Shown here: in pieces, positions 23,325-31,409 of the stretch | Layout: each line of letters begins with the position of its first letter | Position numbering within the stretch: position 1 is the first letter of the stretch | IMG/VR virus record: IMGVR_UViG_3300017708_003351 | Span: 1-34,647 of that record | Reading direction: 5' to 3' (one strand) | From: a virus | DNA length: 34,647 nucleotides | Translations under genes and position numbers: made by a program | The notes under the pieces: model-generated | What the model was told of the DNA's origin: nothing | What the model saw: the letters and a program-made list of their open reading frames with translations, nothing else | Databases searched by the model: none

Positions 23325-24329
23325 TTAAAATCCTATAGCTAAGCCAGCGATTTTATATCTTGCTTTGATTATAGAAACTGCATCTTTTAACTGCCTTCTA
23401 TAACTTAACATTCTTGCACCGTAAGCTGCTGATGTTGCTGATGCTGTAGATTGTATGTTTTGTTTTAATCCATCAACCTCTAATGCAAAAGCTCCAACAC
23501 CTGCAGAAAGAGCTAAATCACCTGCAGTATCAAGAGGAAGCATTGCAGCCATATAGGATATTGCTTTAACCATTGCTTGAGGAACTGTATGTAGTTTAAC
23601 TTTAATAACTGCATCTCCAACTGTAGGAGTAATAGATATTTTTATTGAGTATTTATCTTCGTGTGCATTGAAAGATTTTATTTTAGGAACAGCTGCACCC
23701 GCAATGTTTCCATTTCCATCATCAACTATTTCAAAAACAAAGTTAGGTTTAGCTATTAAGTTTTCACCTATTGCTATATCCAATACTTCAGTTGAGTTTT
23801 GAGGTATAGTTATTGTTTGTTCTATAAAGTTAAATCCTGCTGTATAATCATAGTTGAAATATGCAGGAACTCTTTCATATGCTCTAAAAGCTGTAATCGG
23901 ATCTGTTAAAAGTGGCAAGCTATTACTGAAAGTAAATGTGCCTAATGTTTCTGAAGTGGGTATTAAATGAATTGAACCTGCTTCTGGTGAAGATATATTC
24001 ACCCAAGCTAAAGGTATTGATGTTGATGGATAGTTTCCATATGTTATTTCTACTTTATCAACGCTTTTAACAGGCCTATAATCTAATTGTGAGCCCCAAA
24101 AACTATATTTGTTTCCACTATAACCATCGTGTCGCTCACCCTTATTTGAATATTCATCAATAGTGATACCTAACTCATTCTCAATAACAGAAACAGATTG
24201 GTCGATACAGGCTTCAAACAAATCGTCTGGATAATCATTACCTGAATCATCTGTTAAATCAATGCCAAACAGTAATGTATCTTTCAGATATTGTGGTGTT
24301 ATGATGTCGCGAATACCAAATGCTGCCAT
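23325..24329 (-). CDS. Head-tail adaptor / neck protein
   Basis: 334 aa. It starts at ATG 24329 after ACAGGAGATACAAAG. The N-terminal part (FGIRDIITPQYLKDTLLFGIDLTDDSGNDYPDDLFEACIDQSVSVIENEL, about residues 4-53) looks like a helical head-tail connector domain (gp6/adaptor type). A beta part follows (IHLIPTSETLGTFTFSNSL), and the C-terminus is helical (MVKAISYMAAMLPLDTAGDLA and SYRRQLKDAVSIIKARYKI). It is the first gene after the capsid gene and its terminator. Such proteins attach below the portal. The first-residue pattern and position support the call, though T4 gp13 is also possible; I cannot choose. Confidence 0.72.
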   Translation of the reverse strand: MAAFGIRDIITPQYLKDTLLFGIDLTDDSGNDYPDDLFEACIDQSVSVIENELGITIDEYSNKGERHDGYSGNKYSFWGSQLDYRPVKSVDKVEITYGNYPSTSIPLAWVNISSPEAGSIHLIPTSETLGTFTFSNSLPLLTDPITAFRAYERVPAYFNYDYTAGFNFIEQTITIPQNSTEVLDIAIGENLIAKPNFVFEIVDDGNGNIAGAAVPKIKSFNAHEDKYSIKISITPTVGDAVIKVKLHTVPQAMVKAISYMAAMLPLDTAGDLALSAGVGAFALEVDGLKQNIQSTASATSAAYGARMLSYRRQLKDAVSIIKARYKIAGLAIGF

Positions 24330-24440
24330 CTTTGTATCTCCTGTTTTAATCTGTTTGAACTTTTGTAAGTTTTATTTAGGTTTAAACAAGTATAAAGTTT
24401 TATTTTAACTGTGTTTAACCTCGTGTTTTATTTGATGCCT
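24330..24440 (-). promoter_or_regulatory. Leader/promoter region for the neck genes
   Basis: Between the terminator after the capsid gene and the neck ATG, the minus strand carries GGTTAAAC (about 24413-24420), then TTTATACTT (about 24393) at near promoter spacing, and the 17-base repeat shared with 4853-4869 (24424-24440). The region is strongly AT-rich. It probably reinitiates transcription for the neck and tail genes. The exact elements are uncertain. Confidence 0.3.
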
Positions 24441-24489
24441 AAAAAGAAGCCTTTAGCAAGCTATTGAGAGAGGGCAAACTAAAGGCTTC
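24441..24489 (-). terminator. Intrinsic terminator after the capsid gene
   Basis: GAAGCCTTTAG (24489-24479 on the minus strand) and CTAAAGGCTTC (24456-24446) form a perfect 11-bp stem with a 22-base loop, followed by five Ts (24445-24441). It lies 80 bases after the capsid stop and fits a rho-independent terminator. It would raise the amount of capsid transcript relative to the downstream neck genes. The loop is longer than typical. Confidence 0.65.
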
Positions 24490-24568
24490 AGCGAGTTTAA
24501 AACTCGAAAAAATGAACTGTATATAAATACTCCCCTCAGAAGTATTTCAATAAACTAAAAGCTAAGGC

Positions 24569-26071
24569 TTAAAGTAATACTGAAGGAACATCACGAAGAG
24601 TGAAGCACTTAGAAGGAATTTTCACTACAGGTGATCCGAAGAGCATCAATAGGAATTGTCGTGCTGAACCGGTTTCTGCCAAAGGACGACGAAGGAAATC
24701 GAGAAGACGAGCAAACTCGATAACGCCTTGATCCATTTGTGCGAAAACGATACGTCCGTGGCCCCAACGCTCAATACCATAATCCTCGAACTCACGTCCA
24801 ACGATTTCTGCAGCAGGAACCTCAGCAATAAGCTTACTATCACGAATAACCTCAGCAGAAGTAAGAGCGTCAGCAGCTGCTTGGCTATATCCTGGTTTGA
24901 GGCGATAGATACGATAGTAATGTGCTCCGTTAGGATTACTTACTTGGAACTTAATCGGCTCTGCTTGAGCACCACTATCACCTTGGATAGAAGCTACAGA
25001 AACGATAGGTGCGCCGTATCCTTGCTTGCTAACTGGAACTACAACATAACGGAAGAAACCATTATGATTATCAGTTGCACCACCAGCAAGATCCCATTTA
25101 GCTACGCCTGCGCCAGAAGCTACAGGAACCTGAGTAAATGCACCACCGATTGTGGCTGAACCTGCAGCACTTGCAGAGAAGTGGCGGCTAAGGAAAGGAG
25201 CTGAAACTACAGGAACTGGGCCCATGGGTCCCATAATGTGAAGTTTTGGCCCAGCACCAAGAGTTTGAACACCGTTAGCTCCACGATCTACCATAAGAAG
25301 TGAATCATGACGACCGTTTTGAACTGATTGCTTGATAAGCTGGCTGTATAAACGAGGCTCCATCATAACAGTATCAGGACGACCAAAACGAGGTGCGCTG
25401 TGAAGCTCACCAAGAATGTCGTGAAGTTTAGTTGGGTCGAGAGAAGCGCCTTCGTTAGAAACAGTATTCTCAGAGAAAGCCTGCCCACCGTTTGCGTCAG
25501 TTCTTGCTCCACCTGCACGCTCAATTTGCTTTAAGATACCGTCGAAAGGAGTGCTTCCTGCTGCATCAAGCTCTTCGTCGCCCCAGAATAACTGTTGCTC
25601 AACTTTGCGCATGAGGCTCATTGTTCCTCTTTCAGTTTCTTCAGCTAAACCATTTGGGTTGCTTCCAAGAATACCAACAAGAGTCGCAACATCAGAAATC
25701 TGACGTCTTTCGGCCATATACTTGATTTTTACGTTTTTACGCTCATAAACAGAAGCAGTTGAACCAAAATCACTTTGAGCTCCGCCACCCTCTGAAATGA
25801 AGGGGTCGAGATCTTGACCGTGCTCTTTGATTACTGCATATTCATGTAGTGTATTAGAAACTTGAACCTTAGGAAGCATCGGCCAAAGAGCCAAATCTTG
25901 CATGCTATGAGTAGCAGAAGCAAGAGTTCCTTCGATTGATTGTGGAACGATAGCATTAAAGCCTGCAGTGCCAGCTTGGGTTTGATAACCAACTTCACTG
26001 TTCTTTTTAAGTGCATCGTTAAGACGGGTTAGATCGTTAATATCTACGTTTTCGTTAATGTTAGGTAACAT
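24569..26071 (-). CDS. Major capsid protein (HK97 fold)
   Basis: 500 aa. After a helical N-arm (NDLTRLNDALKKNSEVGYQT) comes the HK97-type E-loop/P-domain order: GTAGFNAIVPQSIEGTLASATHS, ISEGGGAQSDFGSTASVYERKNVKIKYMAERRQISD, a spine-helix region (EETERGTMSLMRKVEQQLFWGDEELD), then GASLDPTKLHDILGEL and GRPDTVMMEPRLYSQLIKQ. Residues about 340-420 look like an inserted Ig/FN3-type domain (PIVSVASIQGDSG... HYYRIYRLKPG), and a C-terminal P-domain strand set ends the protein. Codon use differs from the neighbours: CGT Arg, TTC Phe and ACC Thr are preferred, a sign of high expression. It follows the scaffold and protease genes and is closed by a terminator. Strong call. Confidence 0.9.
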   Translation of the reverse strand: MLPNINENVDINDLTRLNDALKKNSEVGYQTQAGTAGFNAIVPQSIEGTLASATHSMQDLALWPMLPKVQVSNTLHEYAVIKEHGQDLDPFISEGGGAQSDFGSTASVYERKNVKIKYMAERRQISDVATLVGILGSNPNGLAEETERGTMSLMRKVEQQLFWGDEELDAAGSTPFDGILKQIERAGGARTDANGGQAFSENTVSNEGASLDPTKLHDILGELHSAPRFGRPDTVMMEPRLYSQLIKQSVQNGRHDSLLMVDRGANGVQTLGAGPKLHIMGPMGPVPVVSAPFLSRHFSASAAGSATIGGAFTQVPVASGAGVAKWDLAGGATDNHNGFFRYVVVPVSKQGYGAPIVSVASIQGDSGAQAEPIKFQVSNPNGAHYYRIYRLKPGYSQAAADALTSAEVIRDSKLIAEVPAAEIVGREFEDYGIERWGHGRIVFAQMDQGVIEFARLLDFLRRPLAETGSARQFLLMLFGSPVVKIPSKCFTLRDVPSVLL

Positions 26072-26083
26072 CTGTATCTCCTA

Positions 26084-26740
26084 TTAAAGTTTTATTTCAG
26101 TTAATGATACGCCAGCTTCGAGCTTAGATACTGCCTTGAACAGTTCTTTACGGCGTGGTAAATCAGCGGTTTTGATTTCAACAAGAGCTTTGCTGATGAG
26201 CTCAGGACGAGTTAGTTCTGTAGTTTCTTCAACTACAACTTCTTCACGAACTTCTACAGGTTCTGAAACTGTTTTAACGATTGGCTCTTTTTCAAGTTCA
26301 TCAACTTTCTTAATAAGCTCTTCGTTTTCACAAACAGATTCTTCAACTGTTTTAACCAACTCATCATTTTGAGCTGTTAGTTCTTCATTCTTCTTGGCCA
26401 ACGCTTCAGTTTTTTCTTCGGCATCAACGACACGCTTTGCAATCGGTTCGACTTTTTCGTCGAGGTTCTTTGCAATTTCTTCTGCTTTGTCGTTGATACT
26501 TTTTTCAATATCTTCAACAGAAGGAATAGCTAAGCTTTCAAACTTTTCCATCACAGCATCAATCTTCTCATTAAGAATATCTAACGCTTTAGAAAATGTT
26601 TCCAGCTTTTCAGTTTGAACCTCAATCAATTCATCGGCACCTTTTGCAATAACTTCAGAAGCTTTTGCTTCGCTATCAAGTGCTTCCTTAATGTTTTTAA
26701 GAAGCTCTTCGATACGATTGTTATCACTTTCGGTTTTCAT
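26084..26740 (-). CDS. Scaffolding / prohead core protein
   Basis: 218 aa. It is extremely charged (Glu/Lys-rich), with almost continuous heptad-like coiled coil (LEKLETFSKALDILNEKIDA-like pattern; AEEKTEALAKKNEELTAQND; VEESVCENEELIKKVDELEK), an acidic linker and a basic C-terminal part (LPRRKELFKAVSKLEAG). That composition and the position between protease and capsid match phage internal scaffolds (T4 gp22 role), which organise the capsid shell and are removed by the prohead protease. The ATG at 26740 has ATAGGAGATACAT. A promoter (26775-26804) precedes it, so scaffold and capsid can be expressed above the other head genes. Confidence 0.82.
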   Translation of the reverse strand: MKTESDNNRIEELLKNIKEALDSEAKASEVIAKGADELIEVQTEKLETFSKALDILNEKIDAVMEKFESLAIPSVEDIEKSINDKAEEIAKNLDEKVEPIAKRVVDAEEKTEALAKKNEELTAQNDELVKTVEESVCENEELIKKVDELEKEPIVKTVSEPVEVREEVVVEETTELTRPELISKALVEIKTADLPRRKELFKAVSKLEAGVSLTEIKL

Positions 26741-26774
26741 ATGTATCTCCTATTTTTGAATTGAGTTGAAAGCT

Positions 26775-26804
26775 ATTATAATAATATTACTGAACATTGT
26801 TTAA
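26775..26804 (-). promoter_or_regulatory. Promoter for scaffold and capsid genes
   Basis: On the minus strand TTAAAC (26804-26799), an 18-base spacer and a perfect TATAAT (26780-26775) stand 35-64 bases before the scaffold ATG. This is the best sigma-70-like match in the late region. A second TATAAT after GCGCGC lies at 26837-26842, and a GATATATATAATAATA motif at 26912-26927 in the same 245-base spacer, so several start sites are possible. No gene is seen in this spacer. Confidence 0.52.
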
Positions 26805-26985
26805 CTATTGTGTATTATGTAACAAAAATGGTGTGCATTATAGCGCGCATTCTTTATTTAACTTAATAGCGGCCGGCAAAAAACTTTTCCTGAGCATATT
26901 ACCAACATTCATATTATTATATATATCTTTACTTTTATGTTTTATTAGTTTTAGGCTAATTTTTTTTTATTTATTTAACGTTTTG

Positions 26986-28044
26986 CTATTCGTGCAGCAT
27001 TTCATGCACGAGTTCCATTATCTTCTCATCTTTCAATTCTGGATATTTTGAAAGTATTTCTTGTATTAACTCACGTACTTTCTCATCTCCAAAATCTTCA
27101 GAACTTTTTTCATCATCTATGGATTGAACTCTTATTTCTTCGTTCTTATCCATCTCCATTCGTGCTTCTTCTATAGCTTGTGCGCCTTCAAAGGGGGCAA
27201 TATCATGTTTAATATCACCGCTTTCTTCTTCATCATTCTTAGGCAAAACAGCTTCTTCTTTAAGCTCAGGCAAATTCTTATCCATCTCTTCATCTTTTTT
27301 ATCTTGATAACTCATATCCATTTCTTTCATTTCTACATCAAGATAGTGGTAAGAAGCCTGAAGGTAATCTAAAGCTTTTGTTATTTTAGCTTGAACCCAT
27401 TCTGGTAAATCAGCATCTTCAGGTAATGAACCTAATAGCTCACATAGTTTCATGGAGTAATCTTCAAGCATTTTGCTTTGTTTATAGCTCATTGATAGAT
27501 CTGAATATTCTTTTTGCATTTCTTCTTCTTTTGATTGTATATTCTTTTTTACTATTTCAAAATCAGCATCTGTATTACATGGGTTGGCTGTAATGCTTAC
27601 GTTTAATACTTTTGCTTTAGTTATTATTTTAGGATTTCTTGGGTCGCGTGCCATAACTCTGCCTTCAACAGAGAATCCAAGCTTACGGTTAGAACCCGCA
27701 TCTTTCATTGCATCGATTGTTTCTAATATATCTTTAACAATTTTCTTCTTTTTGTAAAGCATACCTTTCATAACAGTTGCTTTTAAACCTTCCTTTTCAG
27801 AAGGCACAATCTTAAGAGCTTCACCAAGTATATTTTCAACGCCAGTTCTATGTTCATAGTTTAAATAACCACTCGACATTAAATAGCTGAAATCTAAACC
27901 ATCTTGTTTAATGATTTCGCCAGATGCATCTGTTTTTTCGGAGGATATTACGCCTTCAATAAAAACTTTATCATCTTTAGCTTTTTTAATATCAAGAGAA
28001 ATGGGTTGATAAGCAACAAAATAATTGTTATCAGTTTTAATCAT
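26986..28044 (-). CDS. Prohead maturation protease
   Basis: 352 aa. Residues about 8-165 carry the serine protease fold of phage head maturation enzymes. His65 is in SGYLNYEHRTG, Ser125 in KLGFSVEGRVM, and the typical ending ITKAKVLNVSITANPCNTDA follows. These enzymes cleave scaffold and capsid N-termini in the prohead. After about residue 170 comes a long charged helical region (KEEEMQKEYSDLSMSYKQ; EMKEMDMSYQDKKDEEMDKN) that is not part of the usual catalytic domain and may act as a built-in core or scaffold segment. The third catalytic residue is not obvious. Position between portal and scaffold is standard. Confidence 0.85.
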   Translation of the reverse strand: MIKTDNNYFVAYQPISLDIKKAKDDKVFIEGVISSEKTDASGEIIKQDGLDFSYLMSSGYLNYEHRTGVENILGEALKIVPSEKEGLKATVMKGMLYKKKKIVKDILETIDAMKDAGSNRKLGFSVEGRVMARDPRNPKIITKAKVLNVSITANPCNTDADFEIVKKNIQSKEEEMQKEYSDLSMSYKQSKMLEDYSMKLCELLGSLPEDADLPEWVQAKITKALDYLQASYHYLDVEMKEMDMSYQDKKDEEMDKNLPELKEEAVLPKNDEEESGDIKHDIAPFEGAQAIEEARMEMDKNEEIRVQSIDDEKSSEDFGDEKVRELIQEILSKYPELKDEKIMELVHEMLHE

Positions 28045-28049
28045 ATCAT

Positions 28050-28445
28050 TTATTCCTTTATCTCTATTTTTAGTTTTAGTGCTTCAGTTAAATCAACATT
28101 TCTTTCTTTAACTGCAGTTTCAAGAAGTTTCATTGCTTTTCCTCCTACAATATGCCAATCTGGCCGTTTTGAACTATATCTCTTTTGAATATTCCAAGCT
28201 TTTTCAAACTGTGATATCCTTAGTTCTCCGGCAGCTAAACTTTTAGCAATCCTTAAAGAAGCATTTGAGCCTCTTTTAAGTTTTTTGTATTTAGAAACTG
28301 AATGTATTGATGTTCTAATGATAGCTTCACCAAGTTCAATATAAATAGGTTTCTTGGGTTCTTCGACAACAGTTTCTTCAATAATAGGTTGTTCAACAAC
28401 TGTTTCTTCACCTCTTGCTTTTCTTAATAACGCTGTAAAACTCAT
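28050..28445 (-). CDS. Small head-region protein of unknown function
   Basis: 131 aa. The N-terminus is a short basic helix (MSFTALLRKARGEE), followed by an acidic Val/Glu repeat region (VVEQPIIEETVVEEPKKP) and a basic helical C-terminal half (SVSKYKKLKRGSNASLRIAKSL; KRPDWHIVGGKAMKLLETAV). It lies between the portal and protease genes. T4 has the small prohead core proteins gp67/gp68 in that place, so a core role is possible by analogy only. The start ATG (28445) has GAGAGGG four bases upstream. No motif identifies it further. Confidence 0.65.
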   Translation of the reverse strand: MSFTALLRKARGEETVVEQPIIEETVVEEPKKPIYIELGEAIIRTSIHSVSKYKKLKRGSNASLRIAKSLAAGELRISQFEKAWNIQKRYSSKRPDWHIVGGKAMKLLETAVKERNVDLTEALKLKIEIKE

Positions 28446-28474
28446 TATGCCCTCTCATGCTTTAGTTTTATTTA

Positions 28475-28579
28475 TTATAGTTTGTAGGTTGGCTTAGTAT
28501 ATCTATCCGCAGATTTCATATAAACTAACGTCCAGTAATCTATTTGTTTTTGTAGTTCATCTCTTTGTTGCTTACTCAT
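28475..28579 (-). CDS. 34-aa mini-ORF overlapping the portal stop
   Basis: MSKQQRDELQKQIDYWTLVY and onward, ending YTKPTYKL. Its ATG (28579-28577) lies inside the last codons of the portal gene and is preceded by GAAGAGG. The overlap resembles other coupled starts here. The peptide is helical and charged. It has no known relatives that I recognise and may be spurious. Confidence 0.35.
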   Translation of the reverse strand: MSKQQRDELQKQIDYWTLVYMKSADRYTKPTYKL

Positions 28580-30893
28580 CGTCTTCCTCTTCTTTTTTAA
28601 CTCTTTCAACAATCATTTCTGCCCAAGCTCTTCCTTCATCGCCTGCCCAAATTTGCCAAGCGGTATAACCGGCATCTGCCCATGGAAAATCTTTATCTTC
28701 TTCAGAAACTTCTTTATTTTTTTCGTGCCTATCAAAGAAAGCTTTCATTCTTCTAACTGTATCATATGAAACTACATCTCTATTTGCCAGTTGCCTTGCT
28801 CGCGTCCAACCAACTCTTGTTCCACCTTTTACTTTATCACCGTGTTCTTCTCTTGCGTCTATAGCTCTTTGTGCTACATCTGCAACTGTTTGAGTTGGTT
28901 TATATGTATAAGCCTTCAATAGAGTATCTACGTTAATCTCTGTTTTGATTTCTTCTTCGTTAGGTATATTATCATTAGAAACTGATTTTTTGCTTTCTAA
29001 ATGTTCTTCCCAAAGGTGCATATCAACTTTTCTTGCACCAGATTTTGAATCAAACAAGAAGGAATAAACTCTTGCCCTCGACCAAGATTGAGGTGTTGCA
29101 CCAGGGCGATGGCCTGATGTTGCATATGCTGCTAAACCTTTATCATAAACTTCTTCAATAATCTTTTTAGAAACGCCTGATACTTTACTTGCTGCTCTAA
29201 TGAACTCATCTTTACCGGGCTTTTTAATCTCTTCTCTTACTTCATCAGCCTTTTTAGATTTAGTGCCTTTGTTTTGTTTGGCTTTTTCAATATCTTCATC
29301 ACCTGGGAGTGGCCCATATACTGGCTTTCCAGTTTCTCTATAAACTTTTTTACGTCGTTCTATTTCTTTTTCACGTTTTCTTTTTGTATCTTCATCTAAA
29401 CCTTCAAAGTATTCTGAAGGATGTGATTCACCATCGTTATCTGTATCAACACTTTTATCAATATCTTGTGTAATATCAGCAATACCTGCTTTAACACCAG
29501 CAACTTTTAGTTGAGCGTAATATGCAGCAACAACATCACCATCTTCTAACTCTGTTAAATCGTGTGAAGCTCTTATTTCATTAAGAGTTAAATACTTCAT
29601 TCGATGCTCTTCAACTTTCATCTTATCAAGCAAAGAAATGCTATCTAAGTAGTTGAATGTAATCTCAAATCTATCATCAATTTGCGAAATAATATACTTG
29701 TTTATCCACCCTTCGATACTTCGAATAAGTGGTCGCAAACCTTTTTCTTTACCCATGAGTATTCTTGCATTTGGGTCAGCTGTAACAAAAGAGTTTCCGC
29801 TACCTTCATTACCAAAAACAAATCCAATCTCTGCAGGATCCATTTGAAATACTGAACATGATAGCTTTATTAAATATTTAAGCCAGTTATCATATTCCAT
29901 TTCTTTATTAGAGTTGCTAAGATTAATAGATGATATAGCTTCATCACCTTCTGGGTCGAGTTGTATTAGTGGAGTTCTTTTAGCGTTTTGAACGCCATTT
30001 AACATTTGATAAAACTCACGTCTAAATGCTCTGAAAAGGTTTGGGTTCATTTTGCTTTTAACAGCAATGATACCGTTTGCGTTTATACCATTAGTAAAGT
30101 TTGATGCATTATATGTTTCAGCCTGATAGATGTTTTGTATAACACCTACGAGCTCTTCTAACTCAGGATATCCGTATTTAAGTGAGCTTAAATCTGTTCT
30201 TGGTCGTCTAATACCAAAACATAAATCTTTTTGGCTATATTCAGCAACAACTTTATTAGATATTACTTGAACATATGCCGCTCTATCTTTATCTCTTCTA
30301 CCAGCTTTAATCTCAGATTCAGAAAGTTTTGCTCTTCTTACAGTTTTTGCATCAACTGGCTGAAAAGCAACAACCTCACCTAATCTATTTCTTACTATTT
30401 CAAAGTTGCACTGGTCGTATGCTAAACTATCTCTAACTATTTGCTTTAAGAAATTTTCGAAGTTAAGTTCAAAATCTGTAGGTTCTGAGCCACAATTTTC
30501 AATAAATGCTCTAAGCATCTTCATTGTTTCTTTATCATCATCACTCGGCTCAGCTTCTGCATCTTTAAGTTTTATTGAAAAACCTAAATCATCATCATCT
30601 GTAAATCGAGCAAACTCAGCAACCTGATTAATCCTGGTTTGTAAGATACTTGATACGATTGGGTGTTTTGTTAAGTTTTCTAACTGATGATAAGTGATAG
30701 CGCCTCGGCCACCTACATCATAGTAATAATCACTTTTACCTTTCGAATCACTTAACATACTAATATTAGCTGAATCGTATGGGTTTAACTCATACGACCT
30801 TGCTTCTTTTTGAAGTTCATCAATAACGCTTTTATTTATTTCGTTATCTTCTCCATCATTTGCTGCTTTAAATCTTTCAAACCAATTAGGCAT
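28572..30893 (-). CDS. Portal protein with two extra C-terminal domains
   Basis: 773 aa, well above a usual portal of about 450-550. Residues 1-490 are portal-like: YHQLENLTKHPIVSSILQTRIN, FLKQIVRDSLAYDQCNFEIVRN, GEVVAFQPVDAKTVRRA, then ISSINLSNSNKEMEYDNWLKYL and AEIGFVFGNEGSGNS. Residues about 491-635 (HPSEYFEGLDEDTKRKREKE; KKIIEEVYDKGLAAYATSGH; TPQSWSRARVYSFLF) resemble the DUF5824-type domain. Residues 663-773 contain the RARQLANRDVVSYDTVRRMK ... FFDRHE ... YTAWQIWAGDEGRAWAE module seen in other phage head proteins, often fused to proteases. Twelve such subunits form the DNA entry vertex. It begins the head module after the fibre genes. Portal call strong; roles of the added domains unknown. 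Confidence 0.85.
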   Translation of the reverse strand: MPNWFERFKAANDGEDNEINKSVIDELQKEARSYELNPYDSANISMLSDSKGKSDYYYDVGGRGAITYHQLENLTKHPIVSSILQTRINQVAEFARFTDDDDLGFSIKLKDAEAEPSDDDKETMKMLRAFIENCGSEPTDFELNFENFLKQIVRDSLAYDQCNFEIVRNRLGEVVAFQPVDAKTVRRAKLSESEIKAGRRDKDRAAYVQVISNKVVAEYSQKDLCFGIRRPRTDLSSLKYGYPELEELVGVIQNIYQAETYNASNFTNGINANGIIAVKSKMNPNLFRAFRREFYQMLNGVQNAKRTPLIQLDPEGDEAISSINLSNSNKEMEYDNWLKYLIKLSCSVFQMDPAEIGFVFGNEGSGNSFVTADPNARILMGKEKGLRPLIRSIEGWINKYIISQIDDRFEITFNYLDSISLLDKMKVEEHRMKYLTLNEIRASHDLTELEDGDVVAAYYAQLKVAGVKAGIADITQDIDKSVDTDNDGESHPSEYFEGLDEDTKRKREKEIERRKKVYRETGKPVYGPLPGDEDIEKAKQNKGTKSKKADEVREEIKKPGKDEFIRAASKVSGVSKKIIEEVYDKGLAAYATSGHRPGATPQSWSRARVYSFLFDSKSGARKVDMHLWEEHLESKKSVSNDNIPNEEEIKTEINVDTLLKAYTYKPTQTVADVAQRAIDAREEHGDKVKGGTRVGWTRARQLANRDVVSYDTVRRMKAFFDRHEKNKEVSEEDKDFPWADAGYTAWQIWAGDEGRAWAEMIVERVKKEEEDDE

Positions 30894-30959
30894 GCTTAAC
30901 TCCGTTTGTTTTAATAATAAGTATAACTATTATAAGTAAAAACTCAAAAAGATTTACTA

Positions 30960-31259
30960 TTAGTTATCTCTTTGCATTAAATGCGCAATATTAGTATCTA
31001 TTCGAGTTAAAGTTTGCTTCATATTGCTCATCTCTTCTTTGATTTCGCTTGTTTCTAACTTTAAATCTCTAATATCACGCCTTTGTTCTCTAAGTTGTTC
31101 AACTTCAGTTTCAAGTTTCTGTATATTTTTTGCTGTTTCTTTACTATCTTTGTGCCAAGCAAAAAAGAAACCTAAACCCGAAATTATTGTTCCGATTGAA
31201 ACAGCTACATTCGTCTCCATAGTTTTGATGCCTTTTCTTCTGGGTATGTTATCTTTCAT
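30960..31259 (-). CDS. Small membrane protein with coiled coil (XhlA/holin-like)
   Basis: 99 aa. It starts at ATG 31259 after a very strong ribosome binding site (AGGAGGAGGAG). A basic N-terminus is followed by one hydrophobic segment (about residues 18-36: VAVSIGTIISGLGFFFAWH) and a long charged coiled coil (KNIQKLETEVEQLREQRR; TSEIKEEMSNMKQTLTRID). This resembles XhlA-type hemolysin/holin partner proteins or an inner-membrane spanin, and both are lysis proteins. It sits between the big fibre and the portal gene, away from the other membrane genes at the left end. The topology is clear but the function is only inferred. Confidence 0.6.
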   Translation of the reverse strand: MKDNIPRRKGIKTMETNVAVSIGTIISGLGFFFAWHKDSKETAKNIQKLETEVEQLREQRRDIRDLKLETSEIKEEMSNMKQTLTRIDTNIAHLMQRDN

Positions 31260-31409
31260 AAACAGGCTCCTCCTCCTGTATTCCCGCTATTGCGGCCACC
31301 CTATATCAAATAAGGGTATCTCATTTAACTTCTGTAAAACTTTCTTAGTAAATATGATTAAACATATAAACCTCGAAAGAATAAAAAACCTACATCATCC
31401 TCGTTATTC
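31260..31409. other. 150-base spacer, no gene
   Basis: Between the large fibre and the small membrane protein there is AT-rich sequence with stops in all minus frames and a 4-bp GC hairpin CCGC/GCGG near 31284-31295, just before the strong ribosome binding site. It has no T-run, so it is not a terminator. I see no promoter match. Confidence 0.5.

Noticed and set aside
31284-31295. CCGC/GCGG hairpin as a terminator
   Set aside because: The stem is only 4 bp and no T-run follows on either strand.
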